Counted from the stretch's first letter, positions 1-10,918 are shown. The stretch is 64,000 nt of DNA from Enterobacter hormaechei subsp. xiangfangensis (GCF_001729785.1 NZ_CP017183.1:1612001-1676000); one strand, 5' to 3'. Notes: generated by a model not told the origin, from the letters alone. Numbers and translations are program-made.

Positions 1-898
1 CACCGATACCTTCTACGTCTTTCGCTTTAGATTTGTAATAAGCGATGGATGGACGCAGACCGAAATCGAACTGGTACTGAGCGACGACAGAGAAGTCCTG
101 AGACTTGTTAGCGAAACCACGGCTGCCCAGACGCGCTGCGTTACGCATTTCGCCATAAATAGCTGCCAGGTAGATGTTGTTCGCGTCATATTTCAGGCCG
201 GTTGCCCACTGTTCAGCTTTGTCGCCTTTACCCCATTCCAGCGTCTGCTGGTTGTTGGTACGGTCAGCGGCGCCATAAGCACCCACAATGCCGAAGCCTT
301 CGAAATCATAGCTCAGTGAGGTTGCCCAGCCGTCGCCGTTGGAACGTACTGCATCAGTACGCTCGTTTTTGCCCAGGTACTGAACACCAAAGTTCAGACC
401 GTCAACCAGGCCGAAGAAGTTGCTGTTACGGTACGTCGCCAGGCCACCGGTACGGCCAGAGAAGAAGTTATCGCTCGCGCCGGTGTCGCCACCGAACTCA
501 GGGAGCATATCGGTGATGCCGATTGCATCATAGACCAGACCGTAGTTACGACCGTAGTCGAAGGAGCCTGCGTCACCGAATTTCAGACCTGCGAATGCCA
601 GACGGGTTTTGTTGCCGTTCTGTGCATCGCCACCTTCAGAGTTGTTACCCTGGAAGTTGTATTCCCACTGACCGTAGCCAGTCAGCTGATCGTTGATCTG
701 AGTTTCGCCTTTGAAGCCCAGACGTGCGTAAGTGTTGTCGCCATCGTTGCTGTCATTATCGGAGAAGTAATGCAGGCCGACTGCTTTCCCGTAAAGATCT
801 AATTTGTTGCCGTCTTTGTTATAGATTTCAGCAGCGTTTGCTGCACCGGTTACCAGCAGGGCAGGGACTACCACTGCCAGGATATTGCGCTTCATCAT
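1..898 (-). CDS. ompF: OmpF outer-membrane porin (5' part; 3' end outside window)
   Basis: General diffusion porin that forms trimeric 16-stranded beta-barrels in the outer membrane for passage of small hydrophilic solutes. The reading frame starts with a double Met (MMKRN) at 898, has a signal peptide ending [11 protein letters not shown], and continues with classical porin features: the [14 protein letters not shown] start of the barrel, a loop-3 stretch containing DMLPEFGGD, and [13 protein letters not shown] strands. About 299 codons are inside the window, of roughly 360 expected, so the C-terminal strands are missing. The closest match in memory is OmpF rather than OmpC or PhoE, supported by its position next to asnS. 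The leader and OmpR-type promoter upstream also look like ompF. Confidence 0.95.
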   Translation of the reverse strand, partial: MMKRNILAVVVPALLVTGAANAAEIYNKDGNKLDLYGKAVGLHYFSDNDSNDGDNTYARLGFKGETQINDQLTGYGQWEYNFQGNNSEGGDAQNGNKTRLAFAGLKFGDAGSFDYGRNYGLVYDAIGITDMLPEFGGDTGASDNFFSGRTGGLATYRNSNFFGLVDGLNFGVQYLGKNERTDAVRSNGDGWATSLSYDFEGFGIVGAYGAADRTNNQQTLEWGKGDKAEQWATGLKYDANNIYLAAIYGEMRNAARLGSRGFANKSQDFSVVAQYQFDFGLRPSIAYYKSKAKDVEGIG

Positions 899-1015
899 TA
901 TTTATTACCCTCATTGGTTTTTTTATGACACTCGCCACTGCCGTCAATAAATTCTGTCAATAAATATTTCCGGAACTATTGATGAGAGTTAGGTGTCTTT
1001 ATGTGTCTGACAGGC

Positions 1016-1115
1016 ATCTTTCCATTCATAGAACCGTTTCGCTACACTGAAAGTGCTACAATCTTCAAAATTCAGTTACCAAAAGAAAATATATGTAACT
1101 AAATATGTATTTTTG
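1016..1115 (-). promoter_or_regulatory. ompF promoter and OmpR-binding region
   Basis: On the minus strand a -10 element AAAGAT (1016-1021) lies 17 bp from a -35-like TAGCGA (1039-1044), as in E. coli ompF. Upstream, about 1045-1115, is an A/T-rich stretch with repeated GTTAC, GTAAC and GTAGCAC motifs typical of tandem OmpR sites. The transcript would have a leader of about 110 nt before the start at 898. OmpR and MicF control is established for the family; here only the promoter-like sequence is visible. Confidence 0.7.
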
Positions 1116-1466
1116 GGAACTTTGTGAAGCACCTCAAACTTCAGCGCTTTCTGGTGAATTAACCCTCCGCTTTATTCTTATATATATGATTTCCTTATGT
1201 TTAATTTAGCTAAAGGCCTTTCGTATAAACAGAAGTTAAACGGCTCATTTTTTCTTATAATCGACAAAAGCCATCCAGATGGCTGTGAGGGTGGTTGTTT
1301 TTTGTGCTATTGCGTAAGGATTGTATTAAGCGCCATAAAAATGGAGTTAATTTTTTATCTCAGGGTATTTCGTGGAAACAAAACGTAACAGGTAGAGGTA
1401 ATCGCGGGGTTGTGGTTTAAAGACGCTTACTTTTGACTGACGAAAACTGACATTGCAGGATAAAAT
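1116..1466. other. ompF-asnS intergenic DNA, no gene supported
   Basis: This is the distal part of a roughly 600-bp gap between two minus-strand genes. It is A/T-rich and includes a small hairpin (arms 1269-1275 and 1278-1284, loop CA) followed within about 20 bases by a run of six T on the plus strand. A 63-codon frame at 1197-1388 has no convincing ribosome-binding site or homology. I see upstream ompF control DNA and possibly a short untranslated RNA, but nothing that I can name. Confidence 0.4.
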
Positions 1467-1490
1467 AATGGCCAGCATTTGCTGGCCATT
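1467..1490 (-). terminator. asnS terminator
   Basis: A perfect 11-bp inverted repeat (AATGGCCAGCA) with a 2-nt loop lies 15 bp past the asnS stop. On the minus strand it is followed by ATTTTATC, a moderate U-tract, consistent with intrinsic termination. Confidence 0.8.
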
Positions 1491-1504
1491 AAGGATTTGG
1501 TCGG

Positions 1505-2905
1505 TTAGAAACTTGCGTTACGCGGTGTGCGTGGGAACGGAATCACATCACGTACGTTCTGAACACCTGTTACGTAAGCAATCAGACGTTCAAAGCCCAG
1601 GCCAAAGCCGGAGTGCGGGACGGTGCCGTAGCGACGGAGATCGCGATACCAGCTGTAGTCCGCCGGGTTCAGACCCATCTCCTGCATACGCGCGTCCAGC
1701 ACATCCAGTCGCTCTTCACGCTGGGAGCCACCGATAATCTCACCGATGCCCGGCGCCAGCACGTCCATCGCGGCAACGGTTTTACCGTCTTCGTTAAGGC
1801 GCATATAGAACGCCTTAATGTCTTTCGGATAATTTTTCACCACAACCGGTGCTTTGAAGTGCTTCTCTGCCAGATAACGTTCGTGCTCGGAGGAGAGATC
1901 CACGCCCCAGTAAACCGGGTTTTCGAATTTCTCACCGCATTTTTCCAGGATAGCGACCGCGTCGGTGTAATCCACCTGCGCGAAGTCTGCGGAGACGAAG
2001 CGCTCAAGACGGGCGATGGCGTCGTTATCGACACGCTCAGCGAAGAATTTCATGTCGTCTGCGCGCTCTTCGAGAACCGCTTTGAACACGTATTTCAGCA
2101 TCGCTTCTGCCAGGCCTGCCACGTCATTCAGATCGGCAAAGGCCACTTCCGGCTCCAGCATCCAGAATTCCGCCAGGTGACGGCTGGTGTTGGAGTTTTC
2201 CGCACGGAAGGTTGGGCCGAAGGTATAGATCTTAGACAGCGCACAGGCGTAGGTTTCGCCGTTCAGCTGGCCAGAAACCGTCAGGAAGGCTTCTTTACCA
2301 AAGAAGTCTTTGTCGTAATCCACTTTACCTTCCGGCGTACGCGGCAGGTTTTCCATATCCAGCGTTGAAACGCGGAACATTTCACCTGCGCCTTCGGTAT
2401 CGGATGCCGTGATCAGCGGAGTAGAAACCCAGAAGTAACCCTGCTCGTCAAAGAAGCGATGCAGCGCCTGCGCCAGCGTATGACGCACGCGGGCAACCGC
2501 ACCAATCAGGTTGGTGCGCGGACGCAGGTGCGCAACTTCACGCAGATATTCGATGCTGTGACGCTTTGCAGCCATCGGGTAGGTGTCCGGATCTTCAACC
2601 CAGCCGGTCACTTCCACCGAGGTCGCCTGAATTTCGTAGCTCTGACCCTGGCCCGGAGAGGCCACCACTACACCGGTGACGATCACGGAACAACCGGTTG
2701 TCAGGTGCAGAACGTCATCATTGTAATTGGGCAGAGAATTATTAATGACGGCCTGTACAGGATCAAAGCAGGAACCGTCATAGACGGCGAGGAAGGAGAT
2801 GCCAGCTTTAGAATCTCGGCGAGTACGCACCCATCCGCGCACGGTGACCTCCTGGTCAACGGCGACACGGCCCTGGAGTACGTCGGCTACAGGCACAACG
2901 CTCAT
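1505..2905 (-). CDS. asnS: Asparagine--tRNA ligase
   Basis: Class IIb aminoacyl-tRNA synthetase that charges tRNA-Asn in the cytoplasm. The 466-residue product begins [12 protein letters not shown] and equals the E. coli length. It has an N-terminal OB-fold anticodon-binding domain (about residues 15-110, [16 protein letters not shown]) and a class II catalytic core with motif 2 ([20 protein letters not shown]) and motif 3 (GFGLGFERL near the C-terminus). An in-frame Met 26 codons upstream (2983) is open but adds non-conserved residues, so 2905 is preferred. The gene is transcribed alone with its own terminator. Confidence 0.97.
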   Translation of the reverse strand: MSVVPVADVLQGRVAVDQEVTVRGWVRTRRDSKAGISFLAVYDGSCFDPVQAVINNSLPNYNDDVLHLTTGCSVIVTGVVVASPGQGQSYEIQATSVEVTGWVEDPDTYPMAAKRHSIEYLREVAHLRPRTNLIGAVARVRHTLAQALHRFFDEQGYFWVSTPLITASDTEGAGEMFRVSTLDMENLPRTPEGKVDYDKDFFGKEAFLTVSGQLNGETYACALSKIYTFGPTFRAENSNTSRHLAEFWMLEPEVAFADLNDVAGLAEAMLKYVFKAVLEERADDMKFFAERVDNDAIARLERFVSADFAQVDYTDAVAILEKCGEKFENPVYWGVDLSSEHERYLAEKHFKAPVVVKNYPKDIKAFYMRLNEDGKTVAAMDVLAPGIGEIIGGSQREERLDVLDARMQEMGLNPADYSWYRDLRRYGTVPHSGFGLGFERLIAYVTGVQNVRDVIPFPRTPRNASF

Positions 2906-3044
2906 AATATTCTCTCTGTTAATAGTCGGAAAAAATAAACACTTGTCCGCCCTTATAGGGGGGATATCTATGTTACCTGCCATCCGCTATCAGACAAGTA
3001 AATTTCACCGTCTTGAGAGAAGAAATAAGAAATAAATAAGAGAA

Positions 3045-3065
3045 GGGGAGCCATGAAGGCTCCCC
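3045..3065 (-). terminator. pncB terminator
   Basis: An 8-bp GC-rich hairpin (GGGGAGCC/GGCTCCCC, loop ATGAA on the plus strand) lies just past the pncB stop. On the minus strand it is followed by the T-rich stretch TTCTCTTATTT. Confidence 0.7.
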
Positions 3066-3073
3066 CGAAGCCG

Positions 3074-4276
3074 TTAACTGGCTTTTTTAACCTGAGGCAG
3101 ATCGAAGGCTTTACGTAATGCGCGGACAAACGCTTTGTCATGGCAGATGGTTTTGCCAGGGCTGTCGGAGAGCTTCGCGACCGGCTTACCGTTACATTCC
3201 ACCAGTTTTATGACGATGTTCAGCGGTTTTACCTGAGGGATATCACAGGTTAACCGCGTACCAATCCCGAAACTCAGGTTCACCCGCGATGAGAAGTGGC
3301 GATAAAGGTCGACGGCTTTCGCCAGGTCAAGGTTATCGGAAAAGACCAGCACCTTACTCATTGGGTCGATACCCAGCTTTTCGTAATGGGCGATGGCTTT
3401 CTCACCCCATTCAACCGGGTCCCCGGAATCATGGCGCAAACCCTGGTAGCGTTCGGCAAACTCAGGGCCAAAGTCGCGCAGGAACGCGTCCATGGTAATG
3501 CAGTCGGTAAGGGCAATACCCAGCCGATCCGGGTATTCCTCTAGCCACGCGGCGAGGGCGGCGCGCTGGCTGTTGGCAAGGTCAGGGCTAATCTGCTGGT
3601 GCGCCTGGAACCATTCGTGCGCCTGGGTGCCCATCGGCGTTAAATCAAGGCGACGTGCCAGATCGTAGTTACTGGTGCCAACGAACCACGGCTCCTGTTG
3701 CAGACGTCTGACAATGGCTTCCTGAACCTCGCGAGAGAAGCGGCGGCGCGTGCCAAAGTCCATCAGACGGAAGCGGGACATATCCAGCCCTTCGGTCAGT
3801 CTGGAAAACTCAACGAGTTTATTCTCCAGAGCGGCGACCGCCTGCGTCACACCGGTTTCAGGGGAGCGATAGCGGTGGGCCAGCTCGCTGATCACGGCCA
3901 GAAGCGGCACTTCCCACATGATCACCTCGCGCCACGGGCCGGTCAGACGAATGTCCAGCTTGCCGTTATCATTGGTGACGGTGACCTGTTCCGGCTTATA
4001 GCGGAACTCACGCAGCCAGTTCAGATAGTCCGCTTTAAAGAAAGGCAGGCCTGAAAGCCACTGATATTCGTCATCGGTGAGCGCCAGATGCTGCATGGCC
4101 TCGACCTGTTCACGAATGGAATCTGCGTAGATACCCAGCAAGTCGTCACCCCGGCAGCGAAATTCCGCCGCAACATGGACATCATGATAGTGGTGAAACA
4201 CGGCTTGCTGCATATGCAGCTTGTACGCGTCGGTATCCAGCAACGTATGCAGAACCGGAGAAGCGAATTGAGTCAT
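3074..4276 (-). CDS. pncB: Nicotinate phosphoribosyltransferase
   Basis: Converts nicotinate plus PRPP (with ATP hydrolysis) to nicotinate mononucleotide in the NAD salvage pathway. The product is 400 residues, the usual enterobacterial length, starting [19 protein letters not shown]. Conserved stretches include [12 protein letters not shown] in mid-protein, [10 protein letters not shown], and FRHDSGDP-like [15 protein letters not shown] towards the C-terminus. The open frame continues to a Met at 4324, but that extension runs through the NadR operator, so the 4276 start is chosen. Monocistronic, divergent from pepN. Confidence 0.96.
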   Translation of the reverse strand: MTQFASPVLHTLLDTDAYKLHMQQAVFHHYHDVHVAAEFRCRGDDLLGIYADSIREQVEAMQHLALTDDEYQWLSGLPFFKADYLNWLREFRYKPEQVTVTNDNGKLDIRLTGPWREVIMWEVPLLAVISELAHRYRSPETGVTQAVAALENKLVEFSRLTEGLDMSRFRLMDFGTRRRFSREVQEAIVRRLQQEPWFVGTSNYDLARRLDLTPMGTQAHEWFQAHQQISPDLANSQRAALAAWLEEYPDRLGIALTDCITMDAFLRDFGPEFAERYQGLRHDSGDPVEWGEKAIAHYEKLGIDPMSKVLVFSDNLDLAKAVDLYRHFSSRVNLSFGIGTRLTCDIPQVKPLNIVIKLVECNGKPVAKLSDSPGKTICHDKAFVRALRKAFDLPQVKKAS

Positions 4277-4305
4277 AGGTGCGCTGTAGCATCCTCTCAC
4301 GGGAG

Positions 4306-4323
4306 CGTTTAGTACAATAAACA
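4306..4323 (-). promoter_or_regulatory. NadR operator of pncB
   Basis: The 18-mer reads TGTTTA-N6-TAAACG on the minus strand, one mismatch from the NadR consensus TGTTTA-N6-TAAACA. It sits 30 bp upstream of the pncB start, where NadR represses NAD-salvage genes when NAD is abundant. The match is seen in the sequence; function is inferred from the known pncB regulon. Confidence 0.8.
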
Positions 4324-4530
4324 ACTCCGGAGTATACCCTGTTTAGTGATTTATTGAACCCCGATCACAACATAAGCACACTTTATGGTCGAGAGCATTT
4401 CGTGCCCCGTGTTATAAAAATGTAGCTAAAAAGGGCGTTGTGCCTGAAAAGATGAACATTCTGCATAGCGCGTTTTACACAACAGGAATATATTGAATCG
4501 TTACTCGACAAACGATGCATAAGGTTTTCT

Positions 4531-7143
4531 ATGACACAACAGCCACAAGCTAAATACCGCCACGACTACCGTGCGCCGGAATACCTGATAAGCGATATCG
4601 ATCTGACTTTCGACCTGGATGCCACAAAAACCGTCGTGACGGCGGTAAGCCAGGTGACGCGCCAGAGCGCGACAGCCGTGCCGCTGCGTCTGGATGGTGA
4701 AGACCTGACGCTGGTTTCCCTGCATATTAACGATGAAGCCTGGTCAGACTATAAAGAAGAAGGCAACCAGCTGGTCATCGACAACCTGCCGGAACGCTTT
4801 ACCCTGCGCATCGTGAATGAAATTAGCCCTGCCGCCAATACCGCGCTGGAAGGGCTTTACCAGTCAGGCGTAGCCCTGTGTACCCAGTGTGAAGCCGAAG
4901 GTTTCCGCCACATTACCTGGTATCTTGATCGCCCGGACGTCCTGGCGCGCTTTACCACCAAAATTATTGCCGACAAAACGCTGTACCCGTACCTGCTCTC
5001 CAACGGCAACCGGATTGGCGAGGGGGAACTGGAGAATGGCCGTCACTGGGTACAGTGGCAGGATCCGTTCCCGAAACCCTGCTATCTGTTTGCGCTGGTA
5101 GCGGGAGATTTCGATGTTCTCCGCGACACCTTTAAAACGCGCTCTGGCCGTGAAGTCGCGCTGGAGCTGTTCGTGGATCGTGGCAACCTTGACCGCGCAC
5201 CGTGGGCAATGACCTCTCTCATCAACTCCATGAAGTGGGATGAAACGCGCTTTGGTCTCGAATATGACCTCGACATCTATATGATTGTTGCTGTCGATTT
5301 CTTCAACATGGGCGCGATGGAGAATAAAGGTCTTAACATCTTTAACTCCAAATACGTGCTGGCGCGTACCGATACCGCCACGGATAAAGATTACCTCGAT
5401 ATCGAACGTGTTATCGGCCACGAATATTTTCATAACTGGACCGGGAACCGCGTCACCTGTCGCGACTGGTTCCAGCTGAGCCTGAAAGAGGGCTTAACCG
5501 TCTTCCGCGATCAGGAGTTCAGCTCCGATCTGGGATCGCGGGCGGTGAACCGCATCAACAACGTGCGCACTATGCGTGGTCTGCAATTTGCAGAAGATGC
5601 CAGCCCAATGGCCCACCCGATCCGCCCGGATAAAGTCATTGAGATGAATAACTTCTACACCCTGACGGTGTATGAAAAAGGCGCTGAAATTATCCGCATG
5701 ATCCACACCCTGCTGGGCGAAGAGAATTTCCAGAAAGGGATGCAGCTTTACTTCGAGCGTCACGACGGCAGTGCGGCCACCTGCGACGATTTCGTCCAGG
5801 CGATGGAGGACGCCTCTAACGTGGATCTGTCTCATTTCCGCCGCTGGTACAGCCAGGCCGGTACGCCGATCGTGACGGTCAAAGACGACTACAACCCGGA
5901 AACCGAGCAGTACACGCTGACCATCAGCCAGCGCACGCCGCCAACGGCCGAGCAGGAAGAGAAACATCCGCTGCACATTCCGTTCAGCGTTGAGCTGTAC
6001 GACAACGAAGGCAACGTGATCCCGTTACAGAAGGGCGGTTACCCGGTGCATAACGTGCTGAACGTGACCCAGGCAGAGCAGACCTTTATCTTCGATAACG
6101 TCTATTTCCAGCCCGTTCCCGCCCTGCTGTGCGAATTCTCCGCGCCGGTGAAACTCGAATACAAGTGGAGCGATCAGCAGCTGACGTTCCTGATGCGTCA
6201 CGCGCGCAACGATTTCTCGCGCTGGGATGCGGCACAAAGTCTGCTGGCGACCTACATCAAGCTGAACGTCAACCGTTACCAGCAGGGCCAGCCGTTGACG
6301 CTGCCGGTTCATGTGGCAGACGCGTTCCGTGCCATCCTGCTGGATGAGAACATTGACCCGGCGCTGGCGGCTGAAATTTTAACGCTGCCGTCTGCGACTG
6401 AAATCGCCGAGCTGTTTGACATCATTGATCCGATTGCCATCGTCGCCGTGCGTGAAGCACTGACCCGCACGCTGGCGACCGAACTGGCAGATGAGTTCCT
6501 CGCCATTTACAACGCCAACAAGCTGGACGCGTATCGGGTGGAACATGCGGATATCGGTAAACGTTCCCTGCGCAATACCTGCCTGCGCTATCTGGCGTTT
6601 GGTGAGGCAGAGCTGGCGAACACGCTGGTCAGCAAGCAGTACCACGAAGCCGATAACATGACGGATGCCCTGGCCGCGCTGGCTGCAAGCGTTGCCGCCG
6701 AGCTGCCGTGCCGCGATGCGCTGATGCAGGAGTACGACGACAAGTGGTATCAGGATGGTCTGGTGATGGACAAGTGGTTCATCCTTCAGGCCACCAGTCC
6801 GGCAGCCGATGTACTCAGCAAAGTACGTAGCCTGCTGAAGCACCGTTCGTTCACCATGAGCAACCCGAACCGCGTCCGCTCTCTGATTGGTGCCTTCGCC
6901 AGCAGCAACCCGGCCGCGTTCCATGCCGAAGACGGCAGCGGTTATCAGTTCATGGTTGAAATGCTGACCGAGCTGAACAGCCGTAACCCGCAGGTGGCGT
7001 CTCGTCTGATTGAGCCGCTGATCCGCCTGAAACGTTACGATGCGCAGCGTCAGGCGAAAATGCGCGCCGCGCTTGAGCAGCTGAAAGGGCTGGAAAATCT
7101 GTCTGGCGATCTGTACGAGAAGATTGCTAAGGCCTTAGCGTAA
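4531..7143 (+). CDS. pepN: Aminopeptidase N
   Basis: M1-family zinc alanyl/arginyl aminopeptidase that completes cytoplasmic protein turnover. At 870 residues it has exactly the E. coli length. The exopeptidase motif GAMEN is at residues 261-265 and the zinc motif HEYFH begins at residue 297, with the third ligand in the following LKEGLTVFRDQE helix. The N-terminal beta domain, thermolysin-like domain, beta-sandwich and C-terminal helical arch are all covered. It is a single gene divergent from pncB, closed by a strong hairpin after 7143. The weak ribosome-binding site (AAGG, 4522-4525) still fits the conserved MTQQPQAKYRHDY start. Confidence 0.97.
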   Translation: MTQQPQAKYRHDYRAPEYLISDIDLTFDLDATKTVVTAVSQVTRQSATAVPLRLDGEDLTLVSLHINDEAWSDYKEEGNQLVIDNLPERFTLRIVNEISPAANTALEGLYQSGVALCTQCEAEGFRHITWYLDRPDVLARFTTKIIADKTLYPYLLSNGNRIGEGELENGRHWVQWQDPFPKPCYLFALVAGDFDVLRDTFKTRSGREVALELFVDRGNLDRAPWAMTSLINSMKWDETRFGLEYDLDIYMIVAVDFFNMGAMENKGLNIFNSKYVLARTDTATDKDYLDIERVIGHEYFHNWTGNRVTCRDWFQLSLKEGLTVFRDQEFSSDLGSRAVNRINNVRTMRGLQFAEDASPMAHPIRPDKVIEMNNFYTLTVYEKGAEIIRMIHTLLGEENFQKGMQLYFERHDGSAATCDDFVQAMEDASNVDLSHFRRWYSQAGTPIVTVKDDYNPETEQYTLTISQRTPPTAEQEEKHPLHIPFSVELYDNEGNVIPLQKGGYPVHNVLNVTQAEQTFIFDNVYFQPVPALLCEFSAPVKLEYKWSDQQLTFLMRHARNDFSRWDAAQSLLATYIKLNVNRYQQGQPLTLPVHVADAFRAILLDENIDPALAAEILTLPSATEIAELFDIIDPIAIVAVREALTRTLATELADEFLAIYNANKLDAYRVEHADIGKRSLRNTCLRYLAFGEAELANTLVSKQYHEADNMTDALAALAASVAAELPCRDALMQEYDDKWYQDGLVMDKWFILQATSPAADVLSKVRSLLKHRSFTMSNPNRVRSLIGAFASSNPAAFHAEDGSGYQFMVEMLTELNSRNPQVASRLIEPLIRLKRYDAQRQAKMRAALEQLKGLENLSGDLYEKIAKALA

Positions 7144-7173
7144 TAAAAAATTGCCCGGTGGGCAGGTAAAAGC

Positions 7174-7199
7174 AAAACGGCAACCTCGGTTGCCGTTTT
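7174..7199. terminator. Bidirectional terminator between pepN and ssuB
   Basis: A perfect 12-bp inverted repeat (AAAACGGCAACC, loop TC, GGTTGCCGTTTT) with T-runs on both strands serves the two convergent genes. Confidence 0.85.
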
Positions 7200-7206
7200 T
7201 AGTTTT

Positions 7207-7245
7207 TTCTCCCTCTCCCTGTGGGAGAGGGCCGGGGTGCGGGCA
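7207..7245. repeat. Short palindromic intergenic repeat (CCCTCTCCC type)
   Basis: Contains the inverted repeat CCCTCTCCC-TGT-GGGAGAGGG followed by CCGGGGTGCGGGCATCAGG, abutting the ssuB stop codon. I recognise this as a dispersed extragenic palindrome common in Enterobacter, Klebsiella and relatives; only one copy was noticed in this window. Confidence 0.6.
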
Positions 7246-8016
7246 TCAGGCATTAGCTTTAATCAACACCCGTTCACTTACCCCACGCTTCATCACCCGA
7301 TCCAGCACTTCGGCTTCCAGCTCCCCCAGTCGGGCCGATCCCACGCGGCGAGGACGCGGAATATCTACCGTCAGATCCAGACCAATTTTACCTTCTTCTA
7401 TTAACAGCACCCTGTCTGCCATTGCCACGGCTTCACTGACATCATGCGTCACCAGCAGCACCGTAAAGCCGTGCGTCTGCCATAGGGTTTCAATCAGATC
7501 CTGCATTTCGATCCGCGTCAGGGCATCAAGCGCGCCGAGCGGTTCATCAAGCAGCAGCAGGCCGGGACGATGAATCAGCGCGCGTGCCAGCGCTACGCGC
7601 TGCTTTTGTCCACCCGACAGGGCCGCAGGCCACTCTCCCGCGCGATTCTCCAGCCCTACCGCAGCGAGTGCCTGCCGGGCGTCCTCCCGCCAGCTGCCCT
7701 TCAGGCCCAGCCCGACGTTATCCATCACCGTTTTCCACGGCAGCAGACGCGCATCCTGAAACATCATGCGCGTATCATCCTGAATCGTGGCCAGCGGCGT
7801 AGTGCCTGCAAGAATGTCACCGCTGTTTGGCGCTTCCAGCCCGGCTAAAAGACGCAGCAGGGTACTCTTGCCGCCACCGCTGCGGCCGACAACGGCAACA
7901 AACTGTCCGGCAGGAATGTGCAGATCCAGTGCATTCAGAATGGTGTTGTCGCCGTAGCGTTTGGTCACGCCGTTCAGCAGTAACGGTGTTCCCTGGTTCA
8001 GTCGTGCAGTATTCAT
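7246..8016 (-). CDS. ssuB: Aliphatic sulfonate ABC transporter, ATP-binding protein
   Basis: ATPase subunit of the SsuABC importer for alkanesulfonates. Of 256 residues, Walker A is GRSGGGKST (44-52), the signature LSGGQ (133-137), and Walker B LLLLDEP (153-159). It is the last gene of ssuEADCB, and its start overlaps the ssuC stop by 4 bp (ATGA), indicating translational coupling. The length matches E. coli SsuB (255). Sulfate-starvation control through Cbl and CysB is known for the operon but not visible within this gene. Confidence 0.95.
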   Translation of the reverse strand: MNTARLNQGTPLLLNGVTKRYGDNTILNALDLHIPAGQFVAVVGRSGGGKSTLLRLLAGLEAPNSGDILAGTTPLATIQDDTRMMFQDARLLPWKTVMDNVGLGLKGSWREDARQALAAVGLENRAGEWPAALSGGQKQRVALARALIHRPGLLLLDEPLGALDALTRIEMQDLIETLWQTHGFTVLLVTHDVSEAVAMADRVLLIEEGKIGLDLTVDIPRPRRVGSARLGELEAEVLDRVMKRGVSERVLIKANA

Positions 8017-8804
8017 GCTTTCGCCTCCTGAGCGGTGTAGGCCGGGTTCCAGCGCAGCCAGCTACGTTCCAGCCACTGGGCGCTGACGTCCGCAAGTTTG
8101 CCGAGCAGGGCATAAAGGATAATGGCAACCACCACCACGTCCGTTTGCAGGAACTCGCGGGCGTTCATGGCCAGATAACCAATGCCGGAGTTAGCCGAAA
8201 TGGTTTCCGCCACGATCAGGGTTAGCCACATCAGGCCGAGCGCAAAACGCACCCCAACCATAATGGAGGGCAGGGCGCCCGGCAGGATCACATGGGTAAA
8301 CAGGGCAAAACCTGACAGGCCATAGCTGCGGGCCATCTCAACCAGACCGCGATCGATATTGCGGATCCCATGCCAGGTATTGATATAAATCGGGAATAAC
8401 GTTCCCAGAGCCACGAGGAAAATTTTGGCGCTCTCATCAATGCCAAACCACAAAATAACCAGTGGGATAAGCGCCAGATGCGGCACGTTACGCAGCATCT
8501 GAACGGAGGTATCCAGCAGCCGCTCACCCCAGCGGGACAGGCCGCTGATCAGCCCCAGCGTCAGGCCGATGCTTCCGCCAATCGAAAAGCCGATTACCGC
8601 GCGCCAGGAGCTGATGGCAAGATGTTGCCACAGCTCACCGCTGGCGCTGAGCGACCAGAACGCTTCCACAACGCCCTCCGGAGAGGGCAAAATGCGGCTC
8701 GACAGCCAGCCAGTTGAAGACGCCAGTTGCCAGACGAGGACAATGCCGACGGGCAGAAACCACGGCGCGGCGCGCAGTAGCCATTTTTGTGCGGTTGCAG
8801 ACAT
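8013..8804 (-). CDS. ssuC: Aliphatic sulfonate ABC transporter, permease
   Basis: Inner-membrane subunit of the alkanesulfonate importer. It is 263 residues with about six membrane segments, and the binding-protein-dependent transport signature (EAA-type loop) appears as [31 protein letters not shown] sequence near residues 160-190. It overlaps ssuB by 4 bp and follows ssuD after a 9-bp gap. The length is identical to the E. coli protein. Confidence 0.95.
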   Translation of the reverse strand: MSATAQKWLLRAAPWFLPVGIVLVWQLASSTGWLSSRILPSPEGVVEAFWSLSASGELWQHLAISSWRAVIGFSIGGSIGLTLGLISGLSRWGERLLDTSVQMLRNVPHLALIPLVILWFGIDESAKIFLVALGTLFPIYINTWHGIRNIDRGLVEMARSYGLSGFALFTHVILPGALPSIMVGVRFALGLMWLTLIVAETISANSGIGYLAMNAREFLQTDVVVVAIILYALLGKLADVSAQWLERSWLRWNPAYTAQEAKA

Positions 8805-8813
8805 GGTGGCTCC

Positions 8814-9959
8814 TTAGCTTTGCGCGACTTTTCTCGGGATAAACGCGTTCGCCACGGCTTCGCCCTGTAACTGAAGCTGGCGTGGCTGCGGAATTTCCGG
8901 GATAGCGACATCCAGGTGCGGAAACAGCAGTTCACCCACCTTGTACGCCTCCTCCAGATGCGGGTAGCCAGACAGGATAAAGCTGTCGATCCCCAGCGCC
9001 GCGTATTCATTAATGCGTGCCGCTACGGTTGGGCCGTCGCCGACCAGCGCCGTGCCGGCGCCGCCGCGCACCAGACCCACCCCGGCCCACAGGTTCGGGC
9101 TGATCTCAAGATTTTCACGCTTGCCGTTGTGCAGGGAGGCCATCCGGTGCTGGCCCACGGAGTCGGTTTTGGCAAACGCCGCCTGTGCTTTAGCGATAGT
9201 ATCGTCGTCCAGATGAGCGATCAGACGGTCGGCGGCTTGCCAGGCCTCGTCGTTGGTTTCGCGGACGATCACGTGCAGGCGAATACCAAAGCGTACCGTA
9301 CGGCCATGTTCTGCGGCTTTAGCGCGTACCTGAGCAATTTTCTCTTTCACCAGCTCCGGTGGCTCGCCCCAGGTCAGATAGAGATCGACCTGCTCAGCCG
9401 CCAGCTCCTGCGCCACGTCCGACGATCCGCCAAAATAGAGGGGAGGGCGCGGCTGCTGTACCGGCGGGAAGTAGAGCTGCGCATCGCGAACGTGGATATG
9501 TTTCCCTTCGAAGGTGACGGTTTCCCCTTCCAGCAGACGTCGCCAGACGCGGGTGAACTCAGCGGAGGCTTCATAGCGTTCGGTATGATCGAGGAAAACG
9601 CCATCCCCCGCCAGCTCCTGCGGATCGCTGCCCGTCACAAGGTTGAACAGCGCACGGCCGTTGGAAAGCCTGTCCAGCGTTGCCGCCTGACGCGCCGCGA
9701 CGGTGGGCGACACCACGCTCGGGCGCAAGGCTACCAGGAATTTCAGGCGCTGGGTGACGGGGATCATTGACGCGGCAACCAGCCACGCATCCTCACATGA
9801 ACGGCCCGTCGGGATCAGCACCCCGGTAAAACCGATGCGGTCTGCCGCCTGGGCGATCTGCTGTAGGTAGCCGTGATCGACCGGGCGGGCGCCTTCTTCT
9901 GTGCCAAGATAGTGTCCATCACCGTGGGTGGGTAAAAACCAGAAAAGATTCAGACTCAT
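8814..9959 (-). CDS. ssuD: FMNH2-dependent alkanesulfonate monooxygenase
   Basis: Desulfonates C2-C10 alkanesulfonates to aldehyde plus sulfite using FMNH2 from SsuE and O2, releasing sulfur in the cytoplasm. At 381 residues it has the E. coli length and belongs to the bacterial luciferase-like TIM-barrel family. Conserved parts are [19 protein letters not shown] at the N-terminus, [12 protein letters not shown] around residue 50, and the [15 protein letters not shown] stretch. The start overlaps the ssuA stop by 4 bp, so expression is coupled. Confidence 0.96.
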   Translation of the reverse strand: MSLNLFWFLPTHGDGHYLGTEEGARPVDHGYLQQIAQAADRIGFTGVLIPTGRSCEDAWLVAASMIPVTQRLKFLVALRPSVVSPTVAARQAATLDRLSNGRALFNLVTGSDPQELAGDGVFLDHTERYEASAEFTRVWRRLLEGETVTFEGKHIHVRDAQLYFPPVQQPRPPLYFGGSSDVAQELAAEQVDLYLTWGEPPELVKEKIAQVRAKAAEHGRTVRFGIRLHVIVRETNDEAWQAADRLIAHLDDDTIAKAQAAFAKTDSVGQHRMASLHNGKRENLEISPNLWAGVGLVRGGAGTALVGDGPTVAARINEYAALGIDSFILSGYPHLEEAYKVGELLFPHLDVAIPEIPQPRQLQLQGEAVANAFIPRKVAQS

Positions 9960-10918
9960 GATTTTTTTCCTTCAATGCCAGCGGGTTGCCAGATGCGTTC
10001 GCGAATATTCACCTGCTTTGGAACCAGGCGGTTTTGATAAAAGAGGTCTGCCGTTTGCTGCTGGAGAGCGGCAACGTGGGCGTCAACCGGTGCTATGGTG
10101 GTGGGAGGACGGTGGTCAAGATAGGTGGCGATCACCGGTTCAGGCAGGCCCATGGTTTTTGCCAGCAGCGTGATGCTCTGCTGACGCTGGCTTTGGGTCA
10201 GCGCATCGGCCTGAGAGAAGGTATCCAGCACCTGCTGAATAAATGCGCCATTTTTCTCAGCGTAAGGACGTGCCGCCAGGTAGAACGAACCGGTCTGCTT
10301 CAGGGTGGTGCCGTCTTTCAGCACCCGCACACCGCCCTGCAACAGTGCGGCGGAGTAGTACGGATCCCAGATAGCCCAGGCATCAACATTTTTTTGCTGA
10401 AACGCCGCGCGCGCATCGGCAGGCGTCAGGTAAACGGGCTGGATATCGGTGAATTTTAGGCCGGCCTCCTGCAACGCGCGCAGCAGCAGGTTGTGCGAGC
10501 TTGAACCTTTCTGGAAAGCAACCTTATGGCCTTTGAGGTCGGCGACGCTTTTGATCTCGCTGTTTTCGGGCACCAAAATAACCTCTGCCTTCGGCTTGGC
10601 TGGCTCAACGCCAACGTAAACCAGATCCGCCCCGGCAGCCTGCGCAAAGATCGGCGGGATATCGCCGGTGCTGCCTAAATCAATACTCCCGACGTTCAGC
10701 GCCTCCAGCATCTGTGGTCCGGCAGGGAACTCGACCCATGAGAATTTGGTCTCCGGGAAACGCTTCTCCAGCAACGCATGGCTTTTCGCCAGCACCATGC
10801 TGACGCTGCCTTTCTGATAACCGATACGCAGGCTCTCCGGCGCTTTCACCGTCGCCTGAGCCAGCGACGCCACTGCCAGCAGACCTGCCAGCCCGATACG
10901 GGTAACTGTTTTAAACAT
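9956..10918 (-). CDS. ssuA: Aliphatic sulfonate-binding periplasmic protein
   Basis: Periplasmic receptor that delivers alkanesulfonates to SsuBC. The 320 residues start with a Sec signal peptide ([22 protein letters not shown], cleavage near residue 22), followed by [19 protein letters not shown] and a type II NMT1/SsuA-like fold with [13 protein letters not shown]. It overlaps ssuE by 8 bp and ssuD by 4 bp. Confidence 0.95.
   Translation of the reverse strand: MFKTVTRIGLAGLLAVASLAQATVKAPESLRIGYQKGSVSMVLAKSHALLEKRFPETKFSWVEFPAGPQMLEALNVGSIDLGSTGDIPPIFAQAAGADLVYVGVEPAKPKAEVILVPENSEIKSVADLKGHKVAFQKGSSSHNLLLRALQEAGLKFTDIQPVYLTPADARAAFQQKNVDAWAIWDPYYSAALLQGGVRVLKDGTTLKQTGSFYLAARPYAEKNGAFIQQVLDTFSQADALTQSQRQQSITLLAKTMGLPEPVIATYLDHRPPTTIAPVDAHVAALQQQTADLFYQNRLVPKQVNIRERIWQPAGIEGKKS

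Noticed and set aside
1197..1388. 63-codon plus-strand frame in the ompF-asnS gap
   Set aside because: No ribosome-binding site, an unlikely Cys/Leu-rich composition and no known relative.
1613..2368. Plus-strand open frame opposite asnS
   Set aside because: Shadow of the asnS codons; no support for a second gene.
8916..9770. Plus-strand open frame of 284 codons opposite ssuD
   Set aside because: Antisense to a highly conserved enzyme, and its composition is that of a shadow frame.
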